A stretch of 51,389 nt of DNA, from assembly GCF_900609055.1 (NCBI RefSeq), contig NZ_UXAW01000066.1, forward strand, positions 1-51,389. The letters run 5' to 3'. Positions 24,097 through 32,544 of the stretch are shown here, piece by piece. The notes beneath the pieces are model-generated. The model was not told the DNA's origin. It did not search any database and was given only the letters and a program-made list of their open reading frames with translations. Each line of letters starts with the position of its first letter. Within the stretch, counting starts at the first letter, position 1. The translations under genes were made by a program, and so were the position numbers. Origin of the DNA: Pseudogemmobacter humi (GTDB taxonomy: Bacteria > Pseudomonadota > Alphaproteobacteria > Rhodobacterales > Rhodobacteraceae).

Positions 24097-24840
24097 TCAG
24101 AAATCGCCGGTGGTGGCGCCGCCATCCGCGATCAGGGTCTGGCCGGTCACATAGGACGCGTCGTCCGATGCAAGGAACGCCACCACCGCGGCGATCTCGG
24201 CCGGGTCGCCGAAACGGCCGGCAAGGATCTGGCCGGTCCATTTCGCGCGGATTTCCTCGGGCACCGCCATCACCATCGGGGTTGCGATCACCCCCGGCGC
24301 CACCGCATTGACGCGGATGCCGCGCTTTGCCCCTTCGATGGCGGCGGTGCGGGTCAGGCCGGTGATCCCGGCTTTCGCCGAGGAATAATTCGCCTGGCCG
24401 AAGGTGCCGAAGATCGCGGTCGAGGCGATGTTGATGATCGCGCCGCCCCGGTCCTGCTGAGCGAAAAGCCGGAAAGCGGTCTGGCAGCCAAGCCAGGTGC
24501 CGCGCAGGTTGACGTTGATCACCGCCTCCCAGTCCTCGTCCTGCATCCTGAGAAGCGAGCGGTCGCGGGTGATGCCGGCGATATTCGCAAGGATCGAGAT
24601 GTCGCGGAAATCCGGGGGCAGGTTTTCGGTCAGCGCTTCCCAGCTTGCGCGTTCGGCCACATCCAGCGCCATCGCGATGGCCGGGCCGGACAGGCCGGCG
24701 GCCACCTGCCGCGCGGTTTCAGGATCGCGGTCGGCCACGATCACCCGCCCGCCCTCATCGGCGAGGCGGGCGGCCACCGCGCGCCCGATGCCGCCGGCGC
24801 CGCCGGTGACGAGGGCGGTTTTCCCGGAAAGTCCGCGCAT
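24097..24840 (-). CDS. Short-chain dehydrogenase/reductase (FabG-like 3-hydroxyacyl-CoA dehydrogenase candidate)
   Basis: A 247-aa classical SDR. The cofactor motif TGGAGGIG is near residues 12-19, Asp37 in VIVADRD suggests NAD(H), NAG-type motif ANIAG follows, and the catalytic Ser, Tyr and Lys lie in INIASTA and ANYSSAKAG. The C-terminal TGQTLIADGG is typical. In this operon it should oxidise a 3-hydroxyacyl-CoA made by the MaoC hydratase, giving the 3-ketoacyl-CoA for the thiolase (inference). It starts 3 bp after the MaoC stop, so it is tightly coupled. Confidence 0.9.
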   Translation of the reverse strand: MRGLSGKTALVTGGAGGIGRAVAARLADEGGRVIVADRDPETARQVAAGLSGPAIAMALDVAERASWEALTENLPPDFRDISILANIAGITRDRSLLRMQDEDWEAVINVNLRGTWLGCQTAFRLFAQQDRGGAIINIASTAIFGTFGQANYSSAKAGITGLTRTAAIEGAKRGIRVNAVAPGVIATPMVMAVPEEIRAKWTGQILAGRFGDPAEIAAVVAFLASDDASYVTGQTLIADGGATTGDF

Positions 24841-24843
24841 GGC

Positions 24844-25290
24844 TCAGCCCTCCGCCCGGCGTTCGACCAGAAAGACATCCTCGCCCTTCTGCGGCACGCT
24901 GCCGTCCTGCTTCACCAGTTCGATCCCGACCCGCACCACGCCGCGGTCGGGTTTCGAGCCCGAGGGACGTTTTTCGAGGATCGTCGCGCGGTATTGCACG
25001 GTGTCGCCGATCAGAAGCGGGGCGGCAAAGCTGCGCGAGGTTTGCAGAAAGGCCATGATCGCCCAGTCGTCGATCCCCGAGCGCAGCCCGGTCGAAAGCG
25101 AGTGGCCCAGCATTCCATGGGCGATGCGGCGCCCGAAACCGTTTTCCCGGGCGGCGGTCTCGTCCATATGCAGCGGGTTGAAATCGCCGGTCAGCCCCGC
25201 GAAGGTCACGATATGGCTTTCGGTGATGGTGACGCGCGACGAGGAATATTCCGCGCCCTCGGTGATATCGTCAAAAAAGATCTGGTTCAT
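24844..25290 (-). CDS. MaoC-family enoyl-CoA hydratase (hot-dog fold)
   Basis: A 148-aa single hot-dog domain protein. The hydratase-2 motif is intact: TGDFNPLHMDETAARENGFG followed by RRIAHGML (about residues 34-61), with the Asp/His dyad used to hydrate enoyl-CoA. It is shorter than two-domain eukaryotic forms, normal for bacterial R-hydratases and itaconyl/mesaconyl-CoA hydratase relatives. The neighbouring CoA-transferase, SDR and thiolase suggest a beta-oxidation-like step on a short acyl-CoA. It lies between the DUF35 and SDR genes with short gaps. Confidence 0.88.
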   Translation of the reverse strand: MNQIFFDDITEGAEYSSSRVTITESHIVTFAGLTGDFNPLHMDETAARENGFGRRIAHGMLGHSLSTGLRSGIDDWAIMAFLQTSRSFAAPLLIGDTVQYRATILEKRPSGSKPDRGVVRVGIELVKQDGSVPQKGEDVFLVERRAEG

Positions 25291-25331
25291 TGGGGTTCCT
25301 TTCGGGCAGCGGGCCCATTGCGGATGCCGGA

Positions 25332-25709
25332 TCAGACGGGACGGAACACCGGCAAAGCGGTCTCTTCGTCCAGGGGCTCGAAATCGACCCGCAGCTTCAG
25401 GCCGATGCGCATATCGGCCTCGTCGATTCCGCGCAGCGAGGACAGCATGATCACGCCTTCATCAAGCCGGACCATCGCGCAGTTGTAGGGCGGCCGTCTG
25501 GTGTTGCCGCGGTGGATCACGGTGAAAGAGAACAGCTCGCCGGTGCCTTTCGCCTCGACCCATTCGGGAGTGGCAGAGGGATCATGGATGGAATGGCCGC
25601 GCGGATACCATTGGTAACGGCCGGTCGAGGGGCAGCGCTGAATCAGCAGCCGCCCCTGTTTCAGCCCCTCCCAGAACGGGGCGCTGTCGTTGTCGGGAAC
25701 GGGTTTCAT
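25332..25709 (-). CDS. DUF35 OB-fold protein, thiolase partner, with reduced zinc ribbon
   Basis: A 125-aa protein: an N-terminal helix (NDSAPFWEGLKQGRLLIQRC), a remnant zinc-ribbon stretch CPSTGRYQWYPRGH and a C-terminal OB fold (GTGELFSFTVIHRG, then YNCAMVRLDEGVIML). Family members form complexes with SCP2-type thiolases or retro-aldolases, as in steroid side-chain degradation. Only one of the usual four zinc cysteines is present. The gene begins 12 bp after the thiolase stop, supporting a complex with it. Confidence 0.85.
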   Translation of the reverse strand: MKPVPDNDSAPFWEGLKQGRLLIQRCPSTGRYQWYPRGHSIHDPSATPEWVEAKGTGELFSFTVIHRGNTRRPPYNCAMVRLDEGVIMLSSLRGIDEADMRIGLKLRVDFEPLDEETALPVFRPV

Positions 25710-25721
25710 CGCGGAGTCTCC

Positions 25722-26888
25722 TCAGACCGTCAGGATCGCGGTGGACGAGGCGCAGAACGTGCCGCCCAGCCCGTGGATCAGCGCCGTCTGCGCGCCTTCG
25801 ACCTGCACGCCCGGCCCGTCGCCGCGCAACTGGCGGGCGCCCTCGATCAGCGCCAGAAGGCCGCGTTTGCCCGGATGGTTCGACGACATGCCGCCGCCAT
25901 CCGTATTGCAGGGCAGGGCGCCGCCGATCCCGAGATTGCCGTCCGAGACGAAGGCCCCACCCTCGCCGCGCGGGCAGAACCCCAGGTCCTCCAGCGCAAG
26001 AAGCGGCGTGATGGTGAAGGCGTCGTAAAGCTGCGCGACATCGATATCCGCGGGGCCGAGCCCCGCCATGGCGAAGGCGCGCTGCCCCGAGATCACCGCG
26101 GGCGTCGAGAGATCCTCGGGGATCTGGCTGATCTGGGTGCGCCGCACGGCGGCGCCGAAGCCGGAAAGCAGCACCGGCCTGCGGCGCAGATCCCGGGCGC
26201 GTTCGGCGCTGGTCATCACGATGGCGCCGCCGCCGTCGGTGACGAGGCAGCAGTCCAGCCGCCGCAGCGGACTGGCGATCAGCGTCGAGCCGAGCACATC
26301 TTCGACGCTCAGCGGGCTGCGCATCTTCGCCTGCGGGTTTTCGGCGGCATGGCGGCGGAAGGTGACGGCGATTTCGGCCAGCTGCGCGGGAGTGGTGCCG
26401 TAATCCGCCATATGGCGCTGCGCCATCAGCGCATAGGCCGAAATCAGCGTCGGATCATAGGGAAGCTCGTACTGGCCCGGCCCGGCCGGAAGGACGAAAG
26501 GGTCGAAAGAGGGCGTGGTCAGCGGCCACCAGCGCGGGCAGGCGGCATAGGCGATCACCACGACTTCGGCCATGCCGGTGGCGATGGCCGCGGCGGCATG
26601 GCCGGCATGGACCAGGTAGGAACATCCCCCCACATCGGTGCCGTTGAACCAGGTGGGGGTGATCCCCGCGTAATCCGCGAATTCGGTGACGCTTTCGACC
26701 GCGCCGCCCTCGGCCCAGTCCCCCGAGGCGATGCAAAGCCCGTCGACATCCTTCAGGTGGAGCCCCGCGTCATCCAGCGCCGCAAGGATGCTGTCCATCA
26801 TGATGCGGAACGGGTGAATCCCCGGCGCATCGCGCAACGGCGATTCATGCAGGCCGACGATCGCCGCCTTGTTTCGGATGCCCGGCAT
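25722..26888 (-). CDS. SCP-x/SCP2-type thiolase (acetyl-CoA acyltransferase-like)
   Basis: A 388-aa thiolase-fold protein of the SCP2/Ltp2 type. Candidate nucleophile Cys in DVGGCSYLVHAGHAA (about residue 84). The family motif YDAFTITPLLALEDLGFCPR is near 290, followed by NTDGGGMSSNHPG with the catalytic His and GLGGTFCASSTAIL with a C-terminal Cys. It would cleave a 3-ketoacyl-CoA or, with DUF35, act as a retro-aldolase. ATG 26888 is chosen with AGAGGG upstream; the longer open frame is rejected because it would run into the regulator's promoter region. It is first in the operon, divergent from the LysR gene, next to operator copy C. Confidence 0.88.
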   Translation of the reverse strand: MPGIRNKAAIVGLHESPLRDAPGIHPFRIMMDSILAALDDAGLHLKDVDGLCIASGDWAEGGAVESVTEFADYAGITPTWFNGTDVGGCSYLVHAGHAAAAIATGMAEVVVIAYAACPRWWPLTTPSFDPFVLPAGPGQYELPYDPTLISAYALMAQRHMADYGTTPAQLAEIAVTFRRHAAENPQAKMRSPLSVEDVLGSTLIASPLRRLDCCLVTDGGGAIVMTSAERARDLRRRPVLLSGFGAAVRRTQISQIPEDLSTPAVISGQRAFAMAGLGPADIDVAQLYDAFTITPLLALEDLGFCPRGEGGAFVSDGNLGIGGALPCNTDGGGMSSNHPGKRGLLALIEGARQLRGDGPGVQVEGAQTALIHGLGGTFCASSTAILTV

Positions 26889-26963
26889 CTGGCCCTCTTT
26901 GGTTCTTGCGCTTGCCGCAGGGTCGGCAGGAAGGGCTCTTTCCACAAGCAGTTTGACGGCGGC

Positions 26964-26990
26964 AAAAAGTTGCATAAAATGCACCAATCC
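26964..26990. promoter_or_regulatory. LysR-type operator, copy C, between thiolase operon and regulator gene
   Basis: AAAAAGTTGC (26964-26973), 7-nt spacer ATAAAAT, then GCACCAATCC (26981-26990). The right arm matches copy A at 9 of 10 positions and TGC-N7-GCA (T-N11-A) is kept; the left arm is weaker. It sits in the 157-bp divergent intergenic region, where a LysR regulator normally controls itself and its target. Confidence 0.65.
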
Positions 26991-27045
26991 GGCCGCCGGT
27001 CCGGCCAGCGCCGCCCGGCTGCACCAGAGAAGGAACCAGAGCCAG

Positions 27046-27939
27046 ATGAACGAGCCGCGCAACATTCCGCCGCTGATCTCGCTCCGGGCCTTTGAGACCT
27101 ATTCGCGCCATGGCCTCGTGCGCGAGGCGGCCGAAGAGCTTTCGATCTCGCATACGGTGGTGTCGCGCCATATCCAGAATCTGGAATATTTTCTCAAGGT
27201 AAAGCTGGTGCGCAAAAGCGGCCGCAACCTTGTGCTGACCCGCGAGGGCGAGCGTTACGCGGAACAGATCCGCCGGGCGTTCGGCATCATCGCATCGGCC
27301 TCGGGCGGGCTCAGACGGGGGACCGAAAGCGCCCTGCATATCTCCTGCATGCCCGGGCTGGCGACGCGGCGGATCCTGGGGATGCTGTCCGAGATCGAAA
27401 GGACGATCCAGGTCGGCAACCTCACCTTGCAGCCGCAGCTTCTGGGCGCAGAGATGCTGAAAGGCGGCGCCGATGTCGAGCTGACCTACAGCGAGACCGT
27501 GCCGGCGATCCCGGGGCTGAGCGCCGAGATCTTTGCAAGCCCGCGGATCATCCCGGTCGCCAGCCCCGAACTGCTGGCGTCGGCGGGCGGGGTGAGGACG
27601 CTGTCCGATCTGACCCGGCTGCCGCTGATCCATGAGAAGACCTCCAGACAGTGGGAGGACTGGCTGACCAAGGCCGGCATGGTCGAGATCCCCGAACTGC
27701 GCGGCGTCAAGCTCTGGCAGGGAAACCTTTCGATCGAAGGGGCCCGGCTCGGCCAGGGCGTCGCCCTCGTCAGCACGCTGATCGCCAGACCCTCGCTGGA
27801 GCAAGGCGAGATCGTCGAGGTCCTGCCCAGCAATGTGCGGCTCGGGGATTATTACATGCTGGCGTCGGACCAGACCTGGAAACGGGCCGAAGTGCAGAAG
27901 CTGCGGGACTGGCTGCGCGCGGTCTTTGCCGGCGAGTGA
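27046..27939 (+). CDS. LysR-family transcriptional regulator (GcvA-like)
   Basis: A 297-aa LTTR. The N-terminal winged helix-turn-helix (about residues 8-66) contains LISLRAFETYSRHGLVREAA and LSISHTVVSRHIQNLE; the opening PPLISLRAFE is typical of the GcvA-like branch. The C-terminal effector domain follows from about residue 90. ATG 27046 has AAGGAA upstream; the long frame before it would overlap the operator and lacks coding character. It is divergent from the thiolase operon and is the likely binder of operator copies A, B and C (inference from position and T-N11-A geometry). The effector is probably the substrate or a CoA ester of it. Confidence 0.92.
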   Translation: MNEPRNIPPLISLRAFETYSRHGLVREAAEELSISHTVVSRHIQNLEYFLKVKLVRKSGRNLVLTREGERYAEQIRRAFGIIASASGGLRRGTESALHISCMPGLATRRILGMLSEIERTIQVGNLTLQPQLLGAEMLKGGADVELTYSETVPAIPGLSAEIFASPRIIPVASPELLASAGGVRTLSDLTRLPLIHEKTSRQWEDWLTKAGMVEIPELRGVKLWQGNLSIEGARLGQGVALVSTLIARPSLEQGEIVEVLPSNVRLGDYYMLASDQTWKRAEVQKLRDWLRAVFAGE

Positions 27940-28462
27940 GGTCTGGCGGAACATGCGCGGGCATGGGCCGGCCTGGCCGCGCCCTGCCCATGCCGCTGCG
28001 ATGCGGGGACGGCCCCGGCTCTCCCGGCGCCGGGCAGAGCTTCTTTTGCGCCGTGCGGGCGGAACGGTCCGGCCTTTTCCGGTTGGACATCCGGTATCTG
28101 CGGCGAGATCTGCGGCAGGGCAGGGCAGGGCAGGGCAGGGCAGGGCGCGCGGCGGTGGAAATCCGGGCCATGGCAGGATTTTCTGGCGGGCGCTCGTCAT
28201 ATCCCTTTCGGGTAGCGTTCGCCTTGCCGCTGAGCCATGGCTCCGGGGCGTCTTGCCGGCCCCCGCGTGAACCGTGCCGCGGCGATCCCGGCCTGTGTGT
28301 GGGCCATTTCGCGAAAGCCCGCGATCCCCGGGCTCTGCGCAATTCCCGCATTACCCATGGCATTCCGGCCGTCTTCGGCGCCGGGCCCCGCCGCTGTCAG
28401 GCAGGCCGCACAGGGCCGACAACTGGCGAAAGCCCCGGGCCTGAACCCTCGCCCGGCGCGTG
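27940..28462. other. 523-bp intergenic stretch with a pentanucleotide repeat, no gene seen
   Basis: It lies between the convergent LysR gene and ychF. The sequence is GC-rich without a supported frame. The only notable element is the CAGGG tandem repeat at 28116-28145. Confidence 0.5.
28116..28145 (+). repeat. (CAGGG)x6 tandem repeat
   Basis: Six perfect head-to-tail copies of CAGGG in non-coding DNA. Pentanucleotide tracts can change copy number by slippage. No gene start or promoter is close enough to suggest phase variation. Confidence 0.85.
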
Positions 28463-29560
28463 TCAGCCGCTGAACAGGAAATGCAGCACGTCGCCGTCCT
28501 GGACCTCGTAGCCCTTGCCCTCGACGCGGAACTTGCCCGCCTCTTTCGCGCCCGCCTCGCCCTTGCCGGCGACATAATCGTCATAGGCCACGGTTTCGGC
28601 GCGGATGAAGCCCTTCTCGAAATCGCCGTGGATCACGCCCGCCGCCTGGGGCGCCAGCGTGCCTTTGGTGATCGTCCAGGCCCGCGCTTCCTTGGGGCCG
28701 ACGGTGAAATAGGTTTGCAGGCCCAGAAGCTCGTAGCCCGCGCGGATCAGCCGGTCGAGCCCCGCCTCGTGCAGCCCCATCTCTTCGAGGAACACCGTGG
28801 CATCCTCGGGCGGCAGCTGCGCCAGTTCCTCTTCGATCCGGGCCGAGATCACCACCGTGCCCGCGCCCTGTTTGGCCGCCATCTCCGCCACCCGGGCCGA
28901 CTGGCCGTTGCCCCCGGCGGCCGAGCCTTCCTCGACATTGCAGACATAGAGCACCGGCTTCGCGGTCAGAAGCTGCAACAGCCGCCAGGCGCGGAGGTCA
29001 TCGGCCGCGACCTGCACGGTGCGGGCGGGCTGACCGGCCTCCAGCGCCTTTTGCGCCAGCGCGAGCAGCCGGTCCTGATCGGCGCTTTCCTTGTCGCCGC
29101 CCTTCAGCTTGCGCGCGAGATTCGCCCGCCGCCGCTCGATGGATTCGAGATCGGCGAGCATCAGCTCGGTCTCGATGGTCTCGGCATCGGCCACCGGGTC
29201 GATCTTGCCTTCGACATGGGTGATGTCGTCATCCTCGAAACAGCGGAGCACATGGGCGATGGCGTCGCATTCGCGGATGTTCGCGAGGAACTGGTTCCCC
29301 AGCCCTTCGCCCTTCGAGGCGCCCCGCACGAGGCCCGCGATATCGACGAAGGTCATCCGCGTCGGAATGATCTGCTTCGATCCGGCGATTTCCGCCAGCT
29401 TGTCCAGCCGCGCGTCGGGCACCGCCACCTCGCCCACGTTGGGCTCGATGGTGCAGAAGGGGAAATTCGCGGCCTGGGCCGCCGCCGTCCGGGTGAGCGC
29501 ATTGAAGAGCGTGGATTTCCCCACGTTCGGCAGACCCACAATCCCCATCCTGAAGCCCAT
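28463..29560 (-). CDS. ychF: YchF/OLA1-family redox-regulated ATPase
   Basis: A 365-aa P-loop protein, normal family length. G1 [17 protein letters not shown] (about residues 6-22), switch region with [13 protein letters not shown]3 [17 protein letters not shown], and NVEE in place of the GTPase NKxD, which gives ATP preference in this family. The C-terminal TGS-like domain (about 280-365) contains [18 protein letters not shown] and [19 protein letters not shown]. It is a ribosome-associated stress-related ATPase. ATG 29560 is chosen because the P-loop must lie at the N-terminus; the longer frame is not conserved in style. Confidence 0.95.
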   Translation of the reverse strand: MGFRMGIVGLPNVGKSTLFNALTRTAAAQAANFPFCTIEPNVGEVAVPDARLDKLAEIAGSKQIIPTRMTFVDIAGLVRGASKGEGLGNQFLANIRECDAIAHVLRCFEDDDITHVEGKIDPVADAETIETELMLADLESIERRRANLARKLKGGDKESADQDRLLALAQKALEAGQPARTVQVAADDLRAWRLLQLLTAKPVLYVCNVEEGSAAGGNGQSARVAEMAAKQGAGTVVISARIEEELAQLPPEDATVFLEEMGLHEAGLDRLIRAGYELLGLQTYFTVGPKEARAWTITKGTLAPQAAGVIHGDFEKGFIRAETVAYDDYVAGKGEAGAKEAGKFRVEGKGYEVQDGDVLHFLFSG

Positions 29561-29624
29561 GACGCCCTCCATTCGCTGATCCGGCCCTCTTAGGGGGCGA
29601 AAGGCCAGGTGGCAAGAAGCCAGC

Positions 29625-31205
29625 TCAGTGCGAACCCTCCCACAGCCGGCCGAACATCGCGACATTGCGCCGGATCAGCCGGTCGAGCCGGTCCTGACCG
29701 AATTCCGCCACCAGCGAGGGGCCCGCGTCTTCTGTAAGAAGCGAACGTCCCAGCCCCGCGCGCACATCGGAAGGCGCGAAGCCGAGCCAGGCGAGAAGCG
29801 TCGGATAGACATCCATCATGCTGCCGGGGGCTGCGATCTGCTCCCCCGCGCCGGGCCCGCCGATCAGCAGCACGAGATTGCGTTGCCGGTCGGCCATCCT
29901 GGGCAGTTCCCTGCGTCCGTGGTTCAGGTGGTCGGACTGGACGATGATGCGCAGCCCGTTCGGCCGCCCCGAGGCGCGGTGCATCGCCTGAAGATCGCCG
30001 ATCAGCTCTTCGGTCAGCACCGCGAGACATTCGGACGCCGGAGCGATGGTGGTATGCTCTGCCCGGCCCGAGGCGGCGCAGGCAGAGGACAGGTAACTCG
30101 GCACCCCATGCGGCCCGATGGTCGCGATCACCATCGCGAAAGGCGTGGGATCGAGCATATCCGCCGCGAACCTCTGCCGCGCCAGATCATAGACGATCCC
30201 GTCGTCGGCAAGGATCGGACCGAGGCGGGCGCGGGCGATCTCGGCCGCGGTGAAATGATCCGCGAGCGACTCGTAGGTCAGCACGCTCTCATGGCCGTGG
30301 GTGCGGAAGAAGGCCGCCGTCCCGGCAAAGGCGTCGCTCGCGCCCATCAGAAAGCTGGTCCGGTAGCCGCGGCGCGACAGCTCGTCCCCGAGGCAGTCCA
30401 CCCCGGGCATGAACCTGCCGCCCGTGGTCTCGACCACCGAGAAATCGACCAGGCCGCGCGGAAGAAGCGGCACACCGCAATGCGAGGCCACCATGCCAGC
30501 GATGGTCCAGCCGGTTCCCGCGACCTGACGGATGCCGGTCAGGCTGAGCGCCCGGGCCTCAAGCGCGGCCAGCGCGCGGGCGCTTTGCGGCGCCTCGGGA
30601 AGGGCGAGGAAGCGCCGGTCAGTGCCTTCGAGAAAGATCTGCACGATGTCCGGCGCCGGTCCGTCCGTCGGCGTGAAGTGGGGGGATTCGAGGCGCGTGG
30701 TCAGATCCAGACCGGCGGCGGGCGAGAGCAGCCCGGCGGCGGCGAAAAGCACCGCCGGATTGAGCAGCACGAAAGCCGCGCCGAGCGCGGCGGGCAGACG
30801 GCGCAGCCCCGGCAGCGCCGAAAGCGCCCATCCCCCGGCCAGCAGGCAGAAAAGTGATGCGGCGACCTCGGCGATCTGGCCGATCACCGTCATCGGGCCG
30901 ATCCCGGTGATGCCTTCCTGCATGTGGAACAGGAAGGAGATCATGTCGACCTCGCCGAAGGTCCGGTAAACCGTGGCGAAAGGCAAAAGAAACAGGGCCG
31001 CCGCCAAAGCGAGCCAGAACCCCGCACGGGGCCGGCGCAGCACCCGCCGCCCGATAAGCCAGGCCCCGATCGCCATCGGCGCGGGCTGAAGAAAGATCAT
31101 CTGGCCGATCCAGTAAGAGGGCAGCATCAGCACCGCCGCGGCGGTGGCCATCGGCAAGAGGATCAGAAGAAGGGCGATCTGGTCTTTTCGTCTGTCGGAA
31201 ATCAT
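29625..31205 (-). CDS. Membrane sulfatase-fold protein (OpgB/phosphoglycerol transferase-like)
   Basis: A 526-aa protein with about five N-terminal transmembrane segments (residues about 9-170) and a periplasmic alkaline-phosphatase-superfamily domain (about 190-500). The nucleophile Thr is probably in VAGTGWTIAGMVASHCG, and metal ligands in IVQSDHLNHGRREL and DVYPTLLAWLGFAPSD. This matches LTA-synthase/OpgB-like phosphoglycerol or phosphoethanolamine transferases that decorate periplasmic glucans or lipids. The acceptor is unknown. No strong ribosome-binding site precedes ATG 31205. It lies between ychF and trpA without obvious functional linkage. Confidence 0.8.
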   Translation of the reverse strand: MISDRRKDQIALLLILLPMATAAAVLMLPSYWIGQMIFLQPAPMAIGAWLIGRRVLRRPRAGFWLALAAALFLLPFATVYRTFGEVDMISFLFHMQEGITGIGPMTVIGQIAEVAASLFCLLAGGWALSALPGLRRLPAALGAAFVLLNPAVLFAAAGLLSPAAGLDLTTRLESPHFTPTDGPAPDIVQIFLEGTDRRFLALPEAPQSARALAALEARALSLTGIRQVAGTGWTIAGMVASHCGVPLLPRGLVDFSVVETTGGRFMPGVDCLGDELSRRGYRTSFLMGASDAFAGTAAFFRTHGHESVLTYESLADHFTAAEIARARLGPILADDGIVYDLARQRFAADMLDPTPFAMVIATIGPHGVPSYLSSACAASGRAEHTTIAPASECLAVLTEELIGDLQAMHRASGRPNGLRIIVQSDHLNHGRRELPRMADRQRNLVLLIGGPGAGEQIAAPGSMMDVYPTLLAWLGFAPSDVRAGLGRSLLTEDAGPSLVAEFGQDRLDRLIRRNVAMFGRLWEGSH

Positions 31206-31407
31206 CGCAGCACATCTGTTCGCAATAAGCCGGGGCCGTCACGGCATCGGGCCGGGGGCAGCGGCGGGGAAGGGGTCCGCGCCTGCTCTGCCATGGCTTC
31301 GTGACCCGCCCGGGGCGGGATCGGGGCCTGATCGGGGCATAGGCCATTGCTTTTCCGCCGCGGCTTCGGCAAACCGTGCGGCAGGCTAGGGGCGCAAGAG
31401 GAAGCAC

Positions 31408-32199
31408 ATGACACGGATCGACGATACTTTCGCGCGGCTGAAGGCCGAAGGGAAGAAAGCCTTCGTCGCCTATATCATGGGCGGAGACCCGGATGCGGAA
31501 ACCTCGCTCGCGCTGATGCGGGGCCTCCCCGGCGCCGGGGTGGATGTCATCGAACTCGGGATGCCCTTCACCGATCCGATGGCCGACGGACCGACGATCC
31601 AGGCCGCGGGCCAGCGCGCGCTGGAAGCCGGCATGACGCTGACGAAGGTGCTGGACATGGCGCGCCGCTTCCGCGAGGGCGACCATAAGACGCCGATCGT
31701 GCTGATGGGCTATTACAACCCGATTTATTCGCGCGGGGTGGACCACTTCCTGGCGGAAGCGAAAGAGGCCGGGATCGACGGGCTGATCGTGGTCGATCTG
31801 CCGCCCGAGGAGGACAGCGAGCTCTGCATCCCGGCGCAGAAGGCCGGGCTGAACTTCATCCGTCTCGCGACACCCACCACCGACGCGCGGCGCCTGCCGA
31901 AGGTGCTGCAAAACACCTCGGGCTTCGTCTATTACGTCTCGATCACCGGGATCACCGGCGCCGCCAGCGCCGAGGCGGTCAATGTCGGCCCCGAGGTCGC
32001 CCGGATCAAGGCGGCGACCGACCTGCCGGTGATCGTCGGCTTCGGCATCACCACGCCCGAAAGCGCGAAGACCATCGCCAGGGTGGCGGATGGCTGCGTT
32101 GTCGGCTCGGCCATCGTGAAGAGCGTGGGCGAAGGCAGGCCGGTCGCGGAGATCCTCGCCCAGGTCGCGGCGCTCGCGGGCGGCGCGCATTCGGCCTGA
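31408..32199 (+). CDS. trpA: Tryptophan synthase alpha subunit
   Basis: A 263-aa TIM barrel that splits indole-3-glycerol phosphate to indole and glyceraldehyde 3-phosphate. The catalytic Glu is in [19 protein letters not shown] (about residue 50) with the Asp in the same segment. Phosphate-binding loops appear as [12 protein letters not shown] and [10 protein letters not shown]. The sequence [13 protein letters not shown] is a family signature. An AAGAGGAAG ribosome-binding site precedes the ATG. trpB is not adjacent within the window, so the trp genes are split at this locus. Confidence 0.96.
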   Translation: MTRIDDTFARLKAEGKKAFVAYIMGGDPDAETSLALMRGLPGAGVDVIELGMPFTDPMADGPTIQAAGQRALEAGMTLTKVLDMARRFREGDHKTPIVLMGYYNPIYSRGVDHFLAEAKEAGIDGLIVVDLPPEEDSELCIPAQKAGLNFIRLATPTTDARRLPKVLQNTSGFVYYVSITGITGAASAEAVNVGPEVARIKAATDLPVIVGFGITTPESAKTIARVADGCVVGSAIVKSVGEGRPVAEILAQVAALAGGAHSA

Positions 32200-32285
32200 G
32201 GGCCGCGCCCCGCGGAGATGCTGCGCGCGGAAGCTGGCCGAATACCTGCCTCCTGCCGGCCGTGGCGCCCCGGGTTTGCGTCCGA

Positions 32286-32319
32286 TGCCTCCGGCGGGGG
32301 TATTTAAGTCAGGATGAAA
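32286..32319 (+). repeat. Dispersed intergenic repeat, copy 1
   Basis: Contains CCTCCGGCGGGGGTATTTAA then GTCAGGATGAAA. The inverted partner is at 32465-32498. Other copies are at 37275-37306, 46964-46998, 49565-49590 and 49596-49630. Similar elements are common between genes in Rhodobacteraceae. The 345-bp gap between trpA and the glutamine synthetase-like gene holds this pair and no gene. Confidence 0.75.
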
Positions 32320-32464
32320 TGGCTTTTCCCTTTGCGGTTAAAAGACCGCAGGCGCGCGCCTGAACTTCCCCCTGCGACCCTGGGGGCTTTTCCGTAAGCG
32401 CGGACTCGGATTCGCTGCCGCGAAACCCGTTGCTCCGGCTTGCCCGGGGAAAAGCCCTTATGGC

Positions 32465-32498
32465 TTTCACCCTGATTTAAATACCCCGGGGGTGAGGC
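32465..32498 (-). repeat. Dispersed intergenic repeat, copy 2 (inverted)
   Basis: Starts TTTCACCCTGATTTAAATAC and continues with CCCGGGGGTGAGGC: the reverse-complement form of copy 1, with some changes in the GC block. The pair could form a long cruciform or stem in RNA around about 145 bp. Confidence 0.65.
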
Positions 32499-32544
32499 CG
32501 CAGGCCGAGGGGGCTGGCCCCCTCTCTTGCGCCCTCTCCGCCAG

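Noticed and set aside
28116-28145. CRISPR-like array
   Set aside because: The repeats are uninterrupted 5-mers without spacers, and there are no cas genes.
31408-32199. Complete trp operon
   Set aside because: Only trpA is present; flanking genes are unrelated.
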